Below are positions 35,497 through 47,200 of a stretch of DNA of 64,000 bases, piece by piece. Location of the stretch: assembly GCA_001643675.2 (NCBI GenBank), contig LSRY02000037.1, positions 740,501-804,500 of the forward strand, written 5' to 3'. The position numbers and the translations under genes were made by a program. The notes under the pieces are model-generated. The model was not told the DNA's origin and ran no database searches. It worked only from the letters and a program-made list of their open reading frames with translations. The stretch is from Monocercomonoides exilis (Eukaryota; Preaxostyla; Oxymonadida; Polymastigidae). Position 1 is the first letter of the stretch; each line of letters starts with the position of its first letter.

Positions 35497-37135
35497 TTAT
35501 ACAAACACAAAGCAATCGAATATTTCATTTGGCAGTTTGTAATAATGATAACGACTGAAAAATTTTGGAAATATGACTTGAAAGCTTGTGGTGATATCTT
35601 CGTATCCTTCATCCTCTGCAATTTCAAATAATTCTCTTTTAACAGCCTTTCTTTTTGCCTCTTCAATTTCATCATCTGCATTTCCTTTCAATCTTTTTGA
35701 TAGAGCATGAAAGAATTTCAAACAATAACATGTGCTTTCGTCTATTAAGGTTGGGTGGTGAAGTTCTTCAAAAACAACTTCAGTTGCTCCTTCGTTCAGC
35801 AAATCATCAGCTTTCACAGCTCTGTTTTCCGCAGCTTTTCTCAATGAGCTAATACACATTGTGCGTATTTTTCGAAAATTTTCCTTTGCTGCTAGAAATA
35901 TCTGAACAGTGCTCCCGATGAGTCCAATAAATTCTTTGCTCCAGTATTTGCTTGAGCAAAAAAGACACATAAATATACAGATCCATCTCTTTGTCATTTT
36001 TGTTTCTTTCTTTTCGGATCTGCTCATTTCATCTTTTTTTCTCTTCCAATTTACATGTTTTATCAGATCTTCCAATTCTCTTGTTGCCTCTCTCACAAAA
36101 TGCAGCTCATCCACAATTACTCCTTTCAAGCTTTTATCATATCGAAATCTGCTGACCAAAAACTTCCAAGCCAATTGATAGGCCAATCGTGTCAGATTAC
36201 GATGTTCCTGGTGATAATGAATAATCTCTTTGATTTTATTCAAATACAGTTCTTGCTTCACTTTCTGCTAAAAAAGGAGAAAGAGAATGCTACACCGTTA
36301 AAAATGAAATTGAAATAAACATACATAAAATTCAAGACTGCTCAGAGCAATGAAAGCCATTTCCACTTCTTTTTGAATCTCCTCGCTTTCCTCTGCCTTC
36401 AATGCAATTTTCAGAAGGCAAGACACAAAAATTTCTGGAACTTCTGTAATAAAGCAATCGAACTCAGGTAGCATTAGATAGCACATGCAAAGATCTATCA
36501 GATGCTTTTCATTCTTTTCATCTTTCTTTTTTTCTTCTTTAACGATCATCTTTTGGATTCTTTCATCCAACGAAAGATCGAAAACACTGTAACTCCAAGT
36601 GTCATTGAACACTTTTCGACATACAATACGTTTCAGCAACAAAATCGTATTTTCCATCGAAAGTTTCTCTTCTTCAATCAAGTTATTGATTTTGTTGCAA
36701 ATTCTTTTCCCGAAATCACAAAAAGATTCTTCTTTATCAATCTCATCCATAGGTTCGTTCGTTTCTTTAATCTTCAGTTTCTGTTCATCTTCAACGCAAT
36801 TTTCCAGTTCATCATGCAATTCTTCAAAAAATTACAAAGAGTTCAAAGTATGAAAATTTTTTTCAACAGAAAAAAATAGACAAATAAAACCGCAAACTTG
36901 CAAACTTTTCTGTAAGCTCTGCTTTGAATTCTTCCTCTATTTCGTAATCATAATCTTCTTCCACTTCTTCTCCTCCAACATAATAAATATTATCAACACT
37001 TAAAACTGAATCTGTTTCTTCTTCTTCTTCTTCTTCTTCAGAAATATTAACTGCATTCGCTTTATTCATTGTATGTTCTGTGCATTTGATAAGTATTGGA
37101 AAGTTGTGAACAAGATAATCGACAAATACAAACAT
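35497..37135 (-). CDS. Oxymonad-type multicopy family protein of unknown function
   Basis: Three exons (complement of 35497-36267, 36325-36821, 36898-37135) splice in frame to 501 aa across 76- and 57-bp GT-AG introns. The first 75 residues are acidic. The body contains VFDLSLDERIQKMIVKEE, KEVEMAFIALSS, QELYLNKIKEIIHYHQEHRN and VIVDELHFVREATRELEDL. From memory these blocks belong to a large, repeatedly duplicated family of hypothetical proteins in oxymonad genomes, mostly helical and of unknown role. The acceptor at 36268 (TAG|CAG) was preferred over the one three bases downstream because it keeps the family spacing. The C-terminus ends IFDCFVFV, near the usual 'ISDYFVN.' end, so this copy looks complete. 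Confidence 0.7.
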
Positions 37136-39545
37136 TTTTATTTATCAAACAAGTACTGCGAGAATAATAATAAATCAAGCGGGTTAACTTGACAAAAATT
37201 TGCTGTTGCAAGAAAATAACTTGGATAAAGCCTGTTCAATGAACTTTGCCTGGGAGATCGTCAAATCTTTTTTTTTCTTTAAAGTGATCAATCGCATAAG
37301 AAAAAATCCAAATTCGGATGGTATTTGTGAGAAAATTCCGAGGAAACAACCCCTGATTATTTTTCTGTACTTTAGGTATGAGGCCATTGTTTCCAACGAA
37401 AATTTTCATCAGGAAAAGGAAAGGACAAAACATACTTTTTTTTATTTGATGAAAATCTTGAGTCTTTTGTTGAAGATGATACAGTCATTTTTGAAGGGGA
37501 GCAAGATATTTGAAGGTTTGTATTTTTCACACAATCCTTTTTATTTGATGGAATTTGTAAAATTGTTTGTGATATTATTGCAGGAAAAAGCGAAAAAGAA
37601 ATGTGATAATTTGAAACGAAAAATCAACTTATCGAATGAACTTCAGCCGAAAAGAATAGAAATAGAAGAATTACGATTTGCGAACAAGCTAATTTGGGGG
37701 CCTCAAGTTCTCCACGAATCGGAATGTTTAAAGCGAACGTATAATTTGTTATCAATATTACTGCTTCACCAACAGTGGTGTTCAAGTATTCTACCAGAAC
37801 GAAAGTGCAGATGAAACTGGCATCAACAGCACAAAAAAAAAGAAAAAGAAAAAGAAAAATGACAATCAACAAAGATCGATTTATGCAGAAAGTGAAGCTC
37901 AAAGTTATACAAGTGAAAAACATTCACAGCGGAATTTATTATTTTTGAAGTTTACAAATGAAATATGATTTGTTTTTCGTTCATTTAGCACCAAGCAGAT
38001 GAAAGGATGTATCACAGAAATGAATTTCTCTTTTTCAGCCCAGGAAAGTTGACTTATGAGGTGGAAGAAAGGGAAGAATTGTAGTTGAGAGAAACAAATC
38101 ACAGCTTATTTTGCTTGTAGTATTACTGCTGTACAAGCGTGAGATGAAACGCCAAGTTGCTGAACTGTTTATGGAAAATGCCTATGCTAACCGACTCAAT
38201 TGATCAAGCTTCTTTCGATTTGGCGAAAAGGAGAAAGTGGAAAAGACAATAATGTCTCTTCAAATGGATATTTTAAATGGTGTCTTCGAATGCATGCAGT
38301 TTGTTCTGTTTTTTTCAGTCCAATTGAAATGGAGCATGACAAAGACATGGGATGAGGGCAGCATTTGGAGTCTTGCTTGCTTTCGTTGCAGTTTGTTGGC
38401 AGGGAGGAAAGGGAAAATGAGCAAAGATGGATCCTCTGAACAAACAATAAAGACAAAAAAAAACATCGAAAGCAACAGAATGAAGCACAATGGAGTACTT
38501 CAAGAGGAATGGTGTTTACGGAACAGTGTGATTTCGTCCATTTATCGTTTGGAGCGCTCAACTTTGCATTAATGACTGATTTATGTTGAGTTTCAAAAGA
38601 AGTTCTCTCTTATGTACATCTTCAATTTCCTCCTCTTTTGTTTCTGATTTTGATTGTTTTTCTTGCTCTCTCTCATTGAATATTTCTTTGTTAATAAACT
38701 GGGCATGTGCAGGCGATCCTCTTTTTGGGTGTGAATGCAGAGCATAAAAACAGAATTCAATCAGAGCAGAAAGAGACATTTTCTTTTTTCTTTCCTTTTG
38801 TGGAATATGGAGTCATCTTTCTCTTTCTTTATTTATGGATGCTATTTGATGAAAACTTTCATTTTAAGAATTTGTTTTCTTTTTTTTATCAAGATAAAAA
38901 TCACTCAAATAAAAAAAGAAGTATTGCTTCAGGATTCAATTTATTGAAAATGACCAACGAAATTTGAAAATTTTTTTTCTTTTTTTTTTCAGTCAAATAA
39001 AAGATGATGCTCATCATCAAAGTCAAATTGTGAAAATATAAAAATTGAAGAAAAAGACAAAGAAAGAAAGAAATGTATTTTCTTTGTCAAACTGAATCAA
39101 ATACATTTGCGTCAAGCTTCATTTATCAAACGCAATAATCAAGCTTCTCTAATTCATCACAAAAAATGAGCAAAAAGAAAAAACAAAATATGAGTGCACA
39201 AACAACCTCTTTGCAGAGTCAAATTAAAAAGAATGAAATCTCATTTGAAAGAAACGATGAAACAAAAAATGATAGCCATCAACAAAATCCCTCGTTTCGC
39301 TCAAAAACAAAGTGAAAAGTGCTCAAAGAAAAAATCACTCGTTATTAAAGGAAATAAAGTGAAAATTAAAAGGAAAAGAAAACTCCAACAAATAATAACA
39401 ATAAGCTTCACTTCAACATTAAACGTAAAAAAGCTTGAATCAAGCATTCAATTTACAAAATTTTTTATTCAATCCAATTCATAACAATCTTGAAATACTT
39501 TTTTTCCTGAAAAATATAAAAAGAAAGCCATTTTGTGCAACTATC
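37136..39545. other. No supportable gene; coding-like scraps
   Basis: Both strands carry ORFs of 60-200 codons (for example plus 37200-37814, which lacks an ATG start, plus 38237-38572 and plus 39166-39315). None shows a domain, and adjacent frames alternate in coding-like character. The interval separates the start of the multicopy-family gene from the 3' end of the ARF gene. Confidence 0.4.
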
Positions 39546-40191
39546 CTATTTCCGTTTGCGAGCAATCTCGTTCTCAAGCCATTTAAGGCCTTCCAGAAGT
39601 CCATCTCCGGTCAAAGCAGAGCAAGGCTGAATGTACCAAGATCTCCCTGCACAAACACGATCAAGTTCCAGCTTTTCCAGAATATATTCTGGACTGACAG
39701 CCCCTTTCAGATCTTGCTTGTTCGCATATATAAGAAGTGGAGCATTTTCTGCTTCTTTTTGTTGAAGGAAAAAGTGAAGCTCCTCTTTCACACAATCTCC
39801 GCACTCCATTGTTGTGCAAGCAAGGCGAGAAATGTCTGCACTGTCTATTACAAAAATAATCGCATCTTTTTCCTTGCAGAGGCGGTATCCTAATCGTTTT
39901 GCTCTTAAGTTTCCTCCAATATCCCAAATTGTAAAGGTAATTCTTCTGAAATGAAATTCTTCCAAATAGAATCCAATTGTAGGTACTGTTTGAATGTATT
40001 TACTCGGACTTAGCTTATTCATTATTGAAGTTTTTCCTGCGGCTGCAGTTGAGATATTTAAAAAAAGATGAGAGAATTTCTTTCAAAAAAAGACAAATGA
40101 TAATATTTAAACCATCTAACCCCATCATAAAGATATTTTTTTGCCTTAGCATTCCAAAAATTCTCCAAATCTTTGACACCGTCAATCCCAT
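39546..40191 (-). CDS. ARF/ARL-family small GTPase with Asn71
   Basis: Two exons (complement of 39546-40042 and 40113-40191) split the P-loop codon by codon: exon 1 ends GLD and exon 2 continues AAGKTS, with a 70-bp GT-AG intron. The 191-aa product starts MGLTVSKIWRIFG, an ARF-type amphipathic helix with Gly2 available for myristoylation. G1 is GLDAAGKT (24-31), switch I is TVPTIGF (Thr48), G3 is WDIGG (66-70), G4 is NKQD (124-127) and G5 is SAL (158-160). ARF proteins recruit coats and effectors to membranes. The residue after WDIGG is Asn71 where ARF1 has the catalytic Gln71, and the usual 'RPLWRHYY' switch II is replaced by RAKRLGYRL. Intrinsic or GAP-stimulated hydrolysis is therefore probably altered. 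I would not assign it to a named ARL. Confidence 0.93.
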
Positions 40192-40630
40192 TTGGATGCA
40201 ATGTTGTTCTGAAAGCAGATTTGTGTGTTTTAACCATAATCAAAATTTCTTATTGAATAATAGTGGGTATATGAAAATGCATCGATTGAATAATTAATAA
40301 AAAAGGGATAAATCAAGAATTTTTGATGAAAAATATTATAATGACACACTTTTCATCAGAATTATGTGATGCTGATGATGCTTCTTTATTTTTTTGTAAT
40401 AAAAGCAAAAGTCTGAAGTAAAAATCTATCGATCAGTAAATTTCTAAATGATATTAAAGATTTATCGGTTTTTGTTTTAAAAAAAAGAGTTGATCAATAT
40501 TAAAAAATGTTTATTTTCATATTTGGTAGGAAATTATTTTCAAAAAAAAAAATGTGATCTGGAAAAAAGGTTAATTTGTGAATGATGAAAGCATTAATAC
40601 AAAAAAGAAATAACACACAAACAAAACAAA
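40192..40630. other. AT-rich spacer upstream of the ARF gene
   Basis: About 440 bp without a gene. It includes the ARF gene's 5' flank and the left flank of the mariner relic. A loose inverted match (TGATCA followed by ATATTAAAA-like sequence) near 40495 and 41617-41636 might mark degraded transposon ends. Confidence 0.4.
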
Positions 40631-41607
40631 ATGACAAGAATCACAAAAGGCTCGATTCAAAAGAAAATACATTTACTGCGAGATCAAGGAAAAGGAAGAA
40701 ACGAAAATGCTCGTTTATTGAATATTTCAGTCAATACTGTAAAAAGACATAAAAACAAACTATATTCAATCAAAACTGTGTCAGACGCAAACTTGGAAGG
40801 CCACATATTCTTACACCTGCTCTGTTGAGGAAAGCTAAAAAAGAATCAAAACGCATACAAATTCGAAGAGCCAGAAATCTGACCGATTATCTTGGAGTGA
40901 ATTTCAGAAATTCCACTGCTCATCAACTATTACGCCTGGTGAATAGAAAATATTCAAAGAGAAAAATCAAACCTTTCCTGTCAAAGAATGCTTGTGAGAA
41001 GAGAAATGAATTTGCTAAAAAACATTTAAGTGATGATGTATTATGGGAACGAACGATCTTCGTTGATGAAAAAAAATACAATTTATTTGAACCAGATAAT
41101 ACAAGAATGGAATGGATTGAACAAGATAATTAGGAAATTTTCGTTCATCAAAGTCAGAATAAACAAGAAAAAATAAGTATTTGGAATGCAGTGGGTTATT
41201 ATTTCAAATCTCCTATCGTTTTTATCAGCGAAACAATGAATTCTAAGGAATATAGTTGAATTATGAAGTTTTCATTGATTCCTTATGCACGCAAGCGGCA
41301 CAAATATAATTGGAGATTTATCCACGATAATTCACCAATTCATCGATCAATCAAAATGCAAAAAGTTTTCAGAAATTTTTCAATAACCAGCGTTGAATAG
41401 CACACTAATTCTCCAGATTTTTGTGTCATCAAAAATGTGTGGAGTATTTTTTGGAGGAAAGTTCTTAATTAAAAAGAACCACAGAAAGATGAAAATCAGC
41501 TGAAACAATCAATTATGGATACATGGAATGAAATTGAAATGGATTATTTAAATTAACATGTTCATTCGATGTTCAAACCCCATCAAACAGTTATTTTGAA
41601 TGAATGA
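40631..41607 (+). pseudogene. Tc1/mariner transposase relic
   Basis: An N-terminal helix-turn-helix (ARLLNISVNTVKRHK) is followed by a frame change near 40785, after which the sequence reads RRKLGRPHILTP, the Tc1 linker signature. The catalytic region keeps TIFVDEKKY (first Asp) and WRFIHDNSPIH (second Asp). The third acidic residue is lost: the usual 'NPIENVW' is VIKNVW with Lys. In-frame stops occur after EQDN (TAG), after SKEYS (TGA), in place of Trp before the NSPDF block (TAG), and twice more further on. The relic is inactive and moderately old. Terminal repeats could not be set with confidence. Confidence 0.88.
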
Positions 41608-42428
41608 GGATCAATTAACTTTTAATATATTTTGATCATGTTATTGGAATTAATTCTTGGAAATTTACTTTTTTTTTGAAAATTCAGATCGCATATTTTT
41701 GACAAATTATTTTTTCTATTAACATGATAATTTTCCATTTTTTATTGTTTTTGAAAAAAAAAAAAAAAAAATTATCTCTATCACAAAGCATTAACATGTT
41801 TGACAATAATAATAATAATTGAATGTGATTTTTTCCTTACATAACTGTTGGTTCATATTTTCAATTTTTGAAAGTGGATCAGTTATTTTTGATTGTTAGT
41901 GTGTCATTAATGTTGCTCTGAAAAAATATGAATCGACATGTGTGATAATTTTTGAAATCATAATTTTTCTTTCATTATTTTCAAATCGACAAATTCTCTT
42001 GAACATTAACACATGAACGCTGAAAAATGAAATGACTTATCGAAGATATCTGCTTCTTTATTTCTTCAAAGACAATGTTTTCAGAAACTATTGAAAATTA
42101 CTTAACATTTGTATACAAAATTTCTTTTCAAAGACTAACAACCTTTGAAAAAACAGCACACCGAATAAAGTCATGATTTCAAAAATTTTATCCCATATTG
42201 AAACAATTTTTGTGAGAGTTTCAGTGTTATTTCAATAGCGATCCAGTTTTTTCTTTGAAAATATTTGGATAAAAGATCACTTTTTGGAGAACCCACTTTT
42301 ATCGTTTAACATATGAATAAATTACAAAAAAAAAAGGCAAACCACATTTCATGAAAAGGCCTTTCTTCTGTAAAATAAATATGAAAGTTAAATTCATAAT
42401 AGATATCATTTTTTCATTCATTAATGAT
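41608..42428. other. AT-rich spacer between two transposon relics
   Basis: No ORF with protein-like composition is present. An A-tract lies at about 41757-41770 and a short AAT repeat at about 41806-41818. It probably includes decayed ends of the flanking elements. Confidence 0.5.
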
Positions 42429-43692
42429 GTGCGGAAGTTGACAAAAAAGTCAAAAATAAAAAATAAAAAATTGAAGAAAAAATGGGTGAATGAATTTTAA
42501 AAAATTGGAATTTAAAAAAAAAAAAAAATTAATCAACTTCCATGGGGTCAAATTCCGATTCACTTGCACAGTCCCCAGCTCCAAGTGAATCAGATTCTTC
42601 AAATTCTGACATTTCCAAAATATCATTTTCATCTTGTATATCAGATTCAAGCTCTGATGCTGTTGAGTTATTTTTTCACTTTCAGATTCATCCAATTCTT
42701 TTTCTTTTTCAGCTAAATCAAGAGGAACATCCTTTGTGAGATCCTCGAATTGTATTTGTTTGTTTCTTCCGACCAGCTACAGAGATAAATAGTCACCAAG
42801 ATACTTTTCTCTACATCCTGTTCTTGGAAAATATTTCCGTAAATTCGTCCACAAACCTTCGACAGTGTTTGTGCATGCATGTGAATTTTTTTTTTTTGAA
42901 TTTTCGCTTGTGACAGACAGTTTCATGAGAATAACCTTAATCTAACAATCTGGAATAAGCCTTCCATTTATCGCTCATGATCCAAGTTTCAGGAAGGATT
43001 TTAACTCGTATTATTGGAACCAATGACTCAGCCATTCTATTTGGCACGATCATCATGAAGTTCTTCCCCGCACCTCCCTCTGGTTTCCTTTCCACGGCTC
43101 CAAATATCCAAATTTCACTCTTCTTTTTCCCTCGCACATATTTTCTGCGCCTCCAAAAAGCTTCGTCGATCTCCACAATTCTTCACGGCCCTCCAATGAC
43201 AGCTTGATTTTTGTTCAATATTGATGTGCATCTGACTCGAATTACACTCGTCCTATAATGAATTTTGTTTTCACTTATTCCAAGCAGTTCACCAATGTGT
43301 GCGGTTGATAAACCAATGTGATAATACGAAACAATCATCAAAAACTTTCACAGTGGAATTTTCGTATTTTCCAAAGATGTGTTTTAAAAAACAAACTGTT
43401 TTTTCCCACATTTTCCGAGTCTCCAATTTTTGTAATATATGCCTCCGGATGTGAATATCATTTGGCATTTATCGTGTCTGCATTTTGGAGCTTCTCCTTC
43501 CAGTACATTTTCGAAATACCATTTCCAAGCACCCATTTCATCAGAAAATATATCGTTGAGTTCATAAGCAGTCATTTATGTGAACGTTCTGTATGATAAA
43601 TACATTTGATGAATGTTTGATCAAACACATAAATACTTGAAAATGACCTTTTTTCAAAGAATAAAAATTATATTTTTGACCACTTTCCGCAC
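42429..43692 (-). mobile_element. Merlin-type (IS1016/IS1595-like) DNA transposon relic
   Basis: The transposase relic (next entry) is bracketed by imperfect inverted ends: GTGCGGAAGTTGAC at 42429 and, reversed, GTGCGGAAAGTGGTC ending at 43692, both followed within 20 bp by TCAAAAAT. The size of about 1.26 kb fits Merlin elements. I do not see an 8-9 bp target duplication at these boundaries, so the exact ends are tentative. Confidence 0.5.
42450..43575 (-). pseudogene. Merlin transposase relic (DDE, ISXO2-like domain)
   Basis: Reading the minus strand gives the ISXO2/IS1595-like catalytic domain: VEIDEAFWRRR (first Asp), WIFGAVERK, WIMSDKWKAY (second Asp), GYSHETVCH and, after a frame change, TVEGLWTNLRKYFPRTG (Glu). 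All three acidic residues survive. The frame is broken by TAA near 43390, TGA in IPL*KF (where Trp or Lys is usual), TGA just before the RIVEIDE block, TAA after SRLLD, and TAG after DYLSL. Nonsense changes outnumber frameshifts, suggesting a fairly young death. Upstream residues ELNDIFSDEMGAWKW and the Cys pairs match the zinc-ribbon region of the family. Confidence 0.88.
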
Positions 43693-44242
43693 GTTTTTTG
43701 GAGATTATAATTGCATTATGATTAATTATAAATCAAATAAAACAGAAATAAACTTATTCCAGACGTTCCCATATCTTCAAGTCTTGCCAAAAATAAATCA
43801 CGATTAATTGCTTCGATTTGTTTGATAAAAAAAAAATATTTCATTTAGCAAACAAAACTTAATAAAAATGATGTTTCTTCATGTTCAGCTACAACACAAT
43901 GAGACGTTCACAAGCACTCAGTAGCAAAAGGCACTTATAAAAAAAGGAAAAGGCAGTACAACTTCAACCTAATGTCACATAAAATATGAAATGAGAAATA
44001 TGTTCAAAACTTAGATCAAGAAACGGTAATATCATATAATATTGACATACAAAAATATCATAAGAAGGAAAAAAAAAAAAAAATGAATGTGTCAAATGAA
44101 GAAAATATCATTCAGCGAATGTTCTTGTTTCGAAATTAAAAATATTTAATAATCATGATAATTATAAAATAAATTAAATGTAGAAATCTTTTCAAAAAAG
44201 ATCTGCAATAAATATGAATTTAAATGAATATACATAAAAATT
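43693..44242. other. Spacer at the 3' end of the ABCC gene
   Basis: 550 bp of AT-rich sequence with no ORF of note. It should contain the ABCC transporter's 3' untranslated region. Confidence 0.5.
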
Positions 44243-47200
44243 CTATTCACTAAGACTTTGGATAAGACCATTGAATGCAGAACTTGGGTTCGCCAACAGG
44301 TTCGCAGGAGAGTCAAGCTCAGCAACATGCCCTTGGTCCATCACCATGATTCTATCACAATTCATAATGGTGTTAAGACGGTGAGCAATGATAATCATCG
44401 TTTGGCTGCTAAAGACTCTGCGAATGGTCTTCTGTATTTTTGCATCGGTCTCCACATCCACATTCGCTGTTGCCTCGTCCATCACAACAATCTTGCAATG
44501 ATTCAGCATCGCCCTTCCAAAGCAAATAAGTTGGCGCTGCCCGCAGCTGAAGTTGTTTCCTCCCTCAGACATTTGCGTGTCTAGCCCAAACTCCATTCCC
44601 AAAACAACTTCTTTCATCTCAATCAGATCCAACACTTCCCATATCTCATCGTCGCTGCACTTGCTCCCAATGTCCAGGTTGTATCTGAGTGTCCCCGTGA
44701 ACAGCGTGGGGTCCTGGGGGATAATTGCAATTGATCTCCGCACTCTGCTGAGGTCGACCTTAGAGATGTCGATTCCATCGATTAAAACCCTTCCTTTGTT
44801 AGGCTCTTCATCGGGCGCATCCACAGGCTTTCCTGTCTCCATATCTATCATTATGGGCTGGAGCTTTGGATCCAACTCAACAAGTCTAAACAGCGCAAAC
44901 AGCAGAGATGTCTTCCCAGCTCCTGTTCTCCCACACACCCCAATCTTTTCTCCGCCTGCAAACGAGAAGTTCACATCCTGCAGAACATATGGGAGGCCAG
45001 GACGGTATCTGAACGTCACATGCTCAAAATCAACATTCCCTTTCTGTGGCCAGTCAGCAGGGGGATTAATTGCAACCTTCTTGTTGATCTTTGAATACTC
45101 CAATTCCTGTGGCAGATGTGAAGAATAGAAATCCAATCTCTGGTATGATGTCATTCTTGACTCAAGATCGACTGATTGCATCACCATAAACGAGCCCAAG
45201 AACGCAAATGTCATTGAAGCTGTGATTGCCACGCTCAGATTTGCTGGCTCCATGAAGAACCATCCCAGAAGAATCACACCCGTTGTGAACACCATTGTGA
45301 CAATCTGATTGTACATATCTGCCCATGATTTTCCTTCCATGAACAGCACAAGCCGAACAGACCAATCATCGTTTGCCTTGTAGAACTTCTGTCTCCAGCT
45401 TTCTTCCAAATGGAATGCTCGGATTGTCGACAGACCGGCACCAGTAACAGTCTCACTGAAGATCGAAAGCACAGGCGAGCGAGCAATAGCTTCCAGCCTT
45501 TGAAAGTTTCGAGCTGCACGTGAGTAAAGAACAAGAATCACACAGTAAATTAAAAGCGCAGGCAGCCCAATCGCAAGGAAGAACGGAGTGTCAACTGCAA
45601 TAATCACAATTTGCCCAACGATTCCGATTGCCATATTAACCACTTGAATGAACAACCCAAAGAGAGATGTGTCCACCAGGGACATATCTCCTGTGAATCT
45701 ATTCAGGATTCTTCCCATTGGCGTTGTGTCAAAGAATGAAGGCGGACAGTGCACAACATTCTTCAGAAGCGTGTCATGGATGATGCGAATGGAACGAACA
45801 ACTGCAAAGCCAGAGACAACTGCCCTCAGCGATTGGAAGATGAACCCAAACACGCACATTAATCCATACATTCCAATCTTCCATCCATAAGGAATCACAT
45901 CCAACTTTAAAGGATTCCCCACAATGCCCAGCCAGTATGACTGGAATATCTGTGTTCCTTCAGCAATAATAGCCAAAAGAATGTAGATAATGAATCCCCA
46001 CCATGGGAACAATGAGCTCACATAGGAGATGTAGTTGGAAATTGGCACTGCTTCGGTCTCATACTCTTCTTCTGTGATAATCTGCTTTCCTGCTTCAGAC
46101 CCTTTTCCTTCCAAATCTTTGGCTGTTGCACCAGTCGATTGGTCGCTCTTTGCATGATGCTTGTGATGACCAGAATGTTTGTGTGACTTTCCTTTTTTCT
46201 TCTCCATCTTCTCGCCTTCTTTGCCTTCTTCTCCTTCTTGCTTCTCATTTCCTTCCTCTTCTTCCTCTTCCCCATCGCTTTCGCTTTCTTCCTCTTCTTC
46301 TCCTTCTTTGTGCTTCTTATCCTTCTTGTTCTTCTTTTTGATGATGAATTGACTAAAATCAATCCCTTGTGCGAGCAAATCCTCGTATTTCCCCTGTGCA
46401 GCAATAAGCCCATGCTTCAAAAGAATAATGTTATCTGCACGATCCAAAAACTGCAGCTGGTTCGTCATCAGCAGTCTTGTCTTGTCCTTCAGCTGGCCGC
46501 AAATGCACTCCTCCAGCAGATACCTCCCCACGTGTGCATCGACTGCTGAAAGAGGATCATCCAAAATGTAGATGTCTCTGTCTGAATACACAGCACGCGC
46601 CAGTTGAATACGAGCTTTTTGCCCGCCACTCAGATTCACTCCTTTCTCTCCAATGGCTGTTTGGTCTCCAGCAGACAAAGTCCTGAAATCGGGTTCCAAT
46701 GCACACACACGCACCACATTCAGATACTTCTCTTCCTCATAAAACGATCCAAAAGTAATATTACCTCTGACTGTGTTGTTGTTGATCCACGCCACCTGCG
46801 GGCAATACGCGATAGAGCCACGATATCTCACTTCTCCTTCCAATCTGTCCATATCTCCAATGATCGCTGCCCCGATAGAAGACTTGCCAGACCCTACTCC
46901 ACCCACAACCATCGTCAAAGAGCCCTTGGGAAGGGTGATGTTCACAGACTGCAGTGCAATCTTGTTGCGACTCGACGGTGTGGCTGAAGGAGAAGGAGAT
47001 GGCGAGGGAGTGGTCGAGGGTGTTGTTGAAGGTGGTGGAGTCGATGACTGGGCAGAAATGGCTGGTGTTACGTTTTCTGGTGCATTCCCTTTGTCATCTT
47101 TTGATTGCTCTGAGAGAGAGAATACAGAAGGCTGTGTTTCAGATGCGGTTGTTGCAACTGGCGCAGAAATTGTTGTTGATTGGGTCACAACAGCTGGCTC

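Noticed and set aside
37200-37814. 204-codon plus-strand ORF as a gene
   Set aside because: It lacks an ATG start and a recognisable domain, and a second frame over the same DNA looks equally coding-like. Treated as scraps.
42977-43596. Plus-strand ORFs over the Merlin relic
   Set aside because: They are antisense shadows; the minus strand gives the clear ISXO2-type motifs.
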